A DNA stretch of 64,000 nucleotides from Streptomyces seoulensis (GTDB lineage Bacteria > Actinomycetota > Actinomycetes > Streptomycetales > Streptomycetaceae), in contig NZ_AP025667.1 in the NCBI RefSeq assembly GCF_022846655.1, forward strand, positions 2,269,001-2,333,000, written 5' to 3'. The translations under genes were made by a program, and so were the position numbers. The notes beneath the pieces are model-generated. The model worked only from the letters and a program-made list of their open reading frames with translations. It did not search any database and was not told the origin of the DNA. The number at the start of each line of letters is the position of its first letter. Within the stretch, counting starts at the first letter, position 1. Shown in pieces: positions 59,793-64,000 of this stretch.

Positions 59793-60426
59793 ACTCGCTC
59801 AACACCGAGGCGTTCACCCTGTTCGGCCAGCACATCCTCTGGTCGGACATGATCGGCAACCTCTTCGGCCTGGCCGCCCTCGGGCTCGGCTGGCGCCGCT
59901 CCCTCGTGACCTGGCCGGTCCAGTTCGTCTCCGGCCTGATCCTCTTCGCCGCCTTCTACGGCCACCTCGCCGGCAGCGCGGGCAAGCAGGTCGTCGTCAT
60001 GGCCGTCGCCGTCTACGGCTTCTGGCAGTGGAACCGGGGCCGCGGCAAGGCCGCCGACGGCCACATCACCCCCCGCTTCGCCACCTGGCGCGAGCGCGCC
60101 GCCATGGCCGCCGCGGCCGCCGTCGGCACCGTCGGCGTCGCCCTGCTCTTCACCGCCTACCCGAGCCTGTCCTGGGACCCCTGGCCCGACGCCTACATCT
60201 TCGTCGGCACCATCGTCGCCATGTACGCCCAGGCCAAGGGCATGGTGGAGTTCTGGATCGCCTGGCTGCTCGTCGACGTCGTCGGTGTCCCGCTCAACTT
60301 CGCCAACGGCTACGCCTTCTCCGGCTTCGTCTACGTGATCTACGGCGCGCTCGTCCTGTGGGGCATGCGCGACTGGTGGCTGCGCTCCCGCAAGGACACG
60401 CGGCCCGTCCTGGAAGGAACGCCCGC

Positions 60427-60430
<4 letters not shown>
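59789..60430 (+). CDS. ribM: Riboflavin transporter RibM (PnuC-like)
   Basis: This 213-residue protein has about 7 membrane segments and PnuC-family features ([48 protein letters not shown]). Because it lies between ribE and ribBA under an FMN riboswitch, it is most likely RibM, a riboflavin importer known from Streptomyces, rather than a nicotinamide mononucleotide/riboside transporter. It is coupled by GTGA to ribE. Confidence 0.85.
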
Positions 60431-61752
<1,322 letters not shown>

Positions 61753-61773
61753 GCGAAAGCACGAAGGAGCAAC

Positions 61774-62262
61774 GTGAGCGGCAAGGGTGCACCGGAGATC
61801 TCCGTACGCAGCAACGTCAGCGACCTCAGGGTCGCCGTCATCGCGGCGCAGTGGCACGAGAAGGTGATGGACGGTCTGGTGAACGGCGCCCTGCGCGCCC
61901 TGCACGACCTGGGGATCGACGAGCCGACCCTGATCAGGGTCCCCGGCAGCTTCGAACTCCCCGTCGCCGCCAAGGTCCTGGCCGACCGCGGCTACCACGC
62001 CGTCGTCGCCCTCGGTGTCGTCATCCGCGGCGGCACCCCCCACTTCGACTACGTGTGCCAGGGCGTCGCCCAGGGCCTCACCCAGGTCTCGGTGGAGACC
62101 GGCGTCCCCGTCGGCTTCGGCGTCCTCACCTGTGACACCGAGGAGCAGGCCCTGGACCGGGCCGGCATCGAGGGCTCCAGCGAGGACAAGGGCCACGAGG
62201 CGGTCACCGCGGCGGTCGCCACGGCGGCCACCCTGCGCTCGGTGTCCGAACCCTGGCACTGA
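61774..62262 (+). CDS. ribH: 6,7-dimethyl-8-ribityllumazine synthase
   Basis: This 162-residue protein is lumazine synthase. It has [53 protein letters not shown], and [16 protein letters not shown]. It makes the substrate for RibE. It starts at GTG 61774 after AAGGAG. Confidence 0.96.
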   Translation: MSGKGAPEISVRSNVSDLRVAVIAAQWHEKVMDGLVNGALRALHDLGIDEPTLIRVPGSFELPVAAKVLADRGYHAVVALGVVIRGGTPHFDYVCQGVAQGLTQVSVETGVPVGFGVLTCDTEEQALDRAGIEGSSEDKGHEAVTAAVATAATLRSVSEPWH

Positions 62263-62296
62263 GACACCGCACGGACCGCGTAGGGTGAGGACCACC

Positions 62297-62569
62297 ATGT
62301 CCAATAAGACGTTCGAGGAGCTCTTCACCGAGCTCCAGCACAAGGCAGCCACCGGCGACCCCGCCACCTCCCGCACCGCGGAACTGGTCGGCAAAGGTGT
62401 CCATGCCATCGGCAAGAAGGTCGTAGAAGAGGCCGCCGAGGTCTGGATGGCCGCCGAGTACGAGGGCAAGGAAGCCGCTGCCGAGGAGATCTCGCAGTTG
62501 CTGTACCACGTCCAGGTGATGATGGTCGCCCGCGGTATCTCGCTGGACGACGTCTACGCCCACCTGTGA
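62297..62569 (+). CDS. hisE: Phosphoribosyl-ATP pyrophosphatase
   Basis: This 90-residue protein of histidine biosynthesis has [36 protein letters not shown] and [18 protein letters not shown] with the metal-binding Glu residues. It lies directly before hisG, as in many actinobacteria. Confidence 0.95.
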   Translation: MSNKTFEELFTELQHKAATGDPATSRTAELVGKGVHAIGKKVVEEAAEVWMAAEYEGKEAAAEEISQLLYHVQVMMVARGISLDDVYAHL

Positions 62570-62620
62570 TCCGTACCCCCACCCACCGCACCACCCCGTC
62601 ACACGAAGGAAGCCGACCTC

Positions 62621-63469
62621 ATGCTGCGCATCGCCGTCCCCAACAAGGGTTCCCTGTCCGGACCTGCGGGGGACATGCTGCATGAGGCCGGCTACCGGCA
62701 GCGGCGGGAGTCCAAGGAACTGCGGACCGTGGACCCGGTGAACGAGGTCGAGTTCTTCTACCTCCGCCCCCGGGACATCGCCATCTACGTCTCCTCCGGG
62801 CAGCTCGACATCGGCATCACCGGCCGCGACCTGCTGATCGACTCCGGCGCCGGCGCCGAGGAGATCCTCCCCCTCGGCTTCGCCCGCTCCACCTTCCACT
62901 TCGCCGCCCGCCCCGGCACCTTCGCGGGTACGGCGGACCTCAAGGGCCGCACGGTCGCCACCTCCTACGAGGGCATCGTCGGCCGCCACCTCGCGGACAA
63001 CGCCATCGACGCCTCCGTGGTCCACCTCGACGGCGCGGTGGAGACCGCGATCGAGCTGGGCGTGGCGGAGATCATCGCGGACGTGGTGGAGACCGGCACC
63101 TCGCTGCGCAACGCCGGGCTCGAGGTCTTCGGCGAGCCCATCATGAAGTCCGAGGCCGTCGTGATCCGCCGCACCGGCGCCGACACCGACGAGCCCAAGG
63201 TCCAGCAGTTCCTGCGCCGCCTCCAGGGCGTCCTGGTCGCGCGGACCTACGTGATGATGGACTACGACTGCCGCGTGGAGCAGCTCGAGAAGGCCGTCGC
63301 GCTCACGCCGGGCCTGGAGTCCCCGACCGTCTCCCCGCTGCACAACGAGGGCTGGGTCGCCGTGCGCGCCATGGTCCCCGCCAAGGAGGCCCAGCGGATC
63401 ATGGACGACCTGTACGCCATCGGCGCGCGGGCCATCCTGACCACGGCCATCCACGCCTGCCGTCTCTGA
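62621..63469 (+). CDS. hisG: ATP phosphoribosyltransferase (long form)
   Basis: This 282-residue protein catalyses the first step of histidine synthesis. It starts MLRIAVPNKGSLSGPAGDML and has RDIAIYVSSGQLDIGITGRD and ADVVETGTSLRNAGLEV (PRPP binding). A C-terminal regulatory domain (about 210-282) places it in the long, histidine-inhibited class. GAAGGAAG precedes the ATG. Confidence 0.95.
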   Translation: MLRIAVPNKGSLSGPAGDMLHEAGYRQRRESKELRTVDPVNEVEFFYLRPRDIAIYVSSGQLDIGITGRDLLIDSGAGAEEILPLGFARSTFHFAARPGTFAGTADLKGRTVATSYEGIVGRHLADNAIDASVVHLDGAVETAIELGVAEIIADVVETGTSLRNAGLEVFGEPIMKSEAVVIRRTGADTDEPKVQQFLRRLQGVLVARTYVMMDYDCRVEQLEKAVALTPGLESPTVSPLHNEGWVAVRAMVPAKEAQRIMDDLYAIGARAILTTAIHACRL

Positions 63470-63483
63470 GGAACCGCGAGCCA

Positions 63484-63954
63484 GTGTCCGAGCTTCCCGA
63501 GCCCCCCGCTCCGCCCGCCCTCCCGCTCACCTTCCGGCCGGGACACACCCGGGTGATCCTGCTCACCGCCGGCGTGGCGATCTTCCTGGTCGTCGCCGTC
63601 ATCGCCCTGCTGCTGGACATGGGACCGGGGGAGCGGCTCACCTTCATCGTCACCGGGGCCCTGATGGCCTGGGTGCTGGCCAGGCTGGCCCGCGTCAAGG
63701 TCGTCGCCGACGACTCCGGCGTCACCGTCGTCAACATCGCGGGCAGCCGCCGCCTGGCCTGGGCCGAGATCGTGCGGGTCAACCTGCGTCCGGGGGACCC
63801 CTGGGTGTTCCTCGACCTCAACGACGGCACCAGCCTGGCCGCGCTCGGCATCCAGCCCGGCGTCGCCAAGCAGCGTGCCATCGCCGACGCGCGGACACTG
63901 CGCACTCTGGTGGAGCAGCAGGCGCCGCGCGATCCGGAGTTCCCCCGGAGCTGA
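63484..63954 (+). CDS. PH-domain membrane protein
   Basis: This 156-residue protein starts at GTG 63484 with a Pro-rich N-terminus, then two membrane segments (VILLTAGVAIFLVVAVIALL and LTFIVTGALMAWVLARLA). A C-terminal PH-like domain contains DDSGVTVVNIAGSRRLAWAE and VFLDLNDGTSLAALGI. It commonly follows hisG in Streptomyces, but its function is unknown. Confidence 0.85.
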   Translation: MSELPEPPAPPALPLTFRPGHTRVILLTAGVAIFLVVAVIALLLDMGPGERLTFIVTGALMAWVLARLARVKVVADDSGVTVVNIAGSRRLAWAEIVRVNLRPGDPWVFLDLNDGTSLAALGIQPGVAKQRAIADARTLRTLVEQQAPRDPEFPRS

Positions 63955-64000
63955 GCCTTCAGCGGGCTCCGGGGCCCCTCGGGGTCCCGGCTCAGGGGCC

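Overview
The window is high-GC actinobacterial DNA, almost certainly from a Streptomyces chromosome. Evidence includes strong G/C bias at third codon positions, many GTG starts, ATGA/GTGA gene overlaps, a Streptomyces-type rib-his gene order, and Streptomyces-only families such as DUF397, DUF6082 and DUF2637. It holds one complete integrated prophage of about 51.0 kb (3239-54252) flanked by host genes.

Left host flank (1-3243): the end of an unknown gene, an F420-dependent LLM-class oxidoreductase, a DUF5995 protein, and an NCS2 uracil/xanthine permease. The permease has been split by the prophage. Its first ten codons, start codon and probable promoter now lie at 54250-54330, beyond the right end of the prophage. 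Comparing the two junctions gives a 5-bp shared core (TGCAG) and lets attP (15-bp inverted arms) and attB (permease codons 9-10) be rebuilt. Excision should restore a perfect permease reading frame.

Prophage, left to right: (i) 3266-5763 leftward: large serine integrase, a small membrane protein and a HTH repressor. (ii) 5774-5987: divergent control region with five copies of a 14-bp palindromic operator. (iii) 5998-17726 rightward early genes: Cro-like protein, many small proteins, a Cas4/RecB-like exonuclease, a gp3-like recombination directionality factor candidate, a DnaQ-like exonuclease, a RuvC-like resolvase and a replication-initiation-like protein. (iv) 17730-25438: small leftward regulators, then a rightward block resembling a Streptomyces conjugation cassette (DUF2637/Spd-like membrane protein, RG-rich membrane protein, FtsK/TraB-like ATPase). 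(v) 25439-27427: terminators, a small acidic protein, an HNH nuclease, and an approximately 890-bp gene-free region with nine copies of a 12-bp motif, six of them in three 48-bp inverted pairs of identical geometry. (vi) 27428-50359 late genes: PrimPol-like protein, terminases, portal, head genes, tail genes with a -1 frameshift, tape measure with an SLT domain, tail tip and spike, two cell-wall hydrolases, and holin-like membrane proteins. (vii) 50497-53884: accessory genes resembling host XRE/DUF397/DUF6082 developmental-type loci, plus a second small XRE repressor with a nested palindromic operator. Genome size and gene order suggest a siphovirus of the roughly 50-kb R4-like group; that placement is inference.

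Right host flank (54253-64000): acyl-CoA thioesterase, an MFS transporter divergent from a ROK-family regulator with an operator between them, a small membrane protein, an NAD(P)-binding epimerase-like protein, then an FMN riboswitch followed by ribE-ribM-ribBA-ribH-hisE-hisG and a PH-domain membrane protein.
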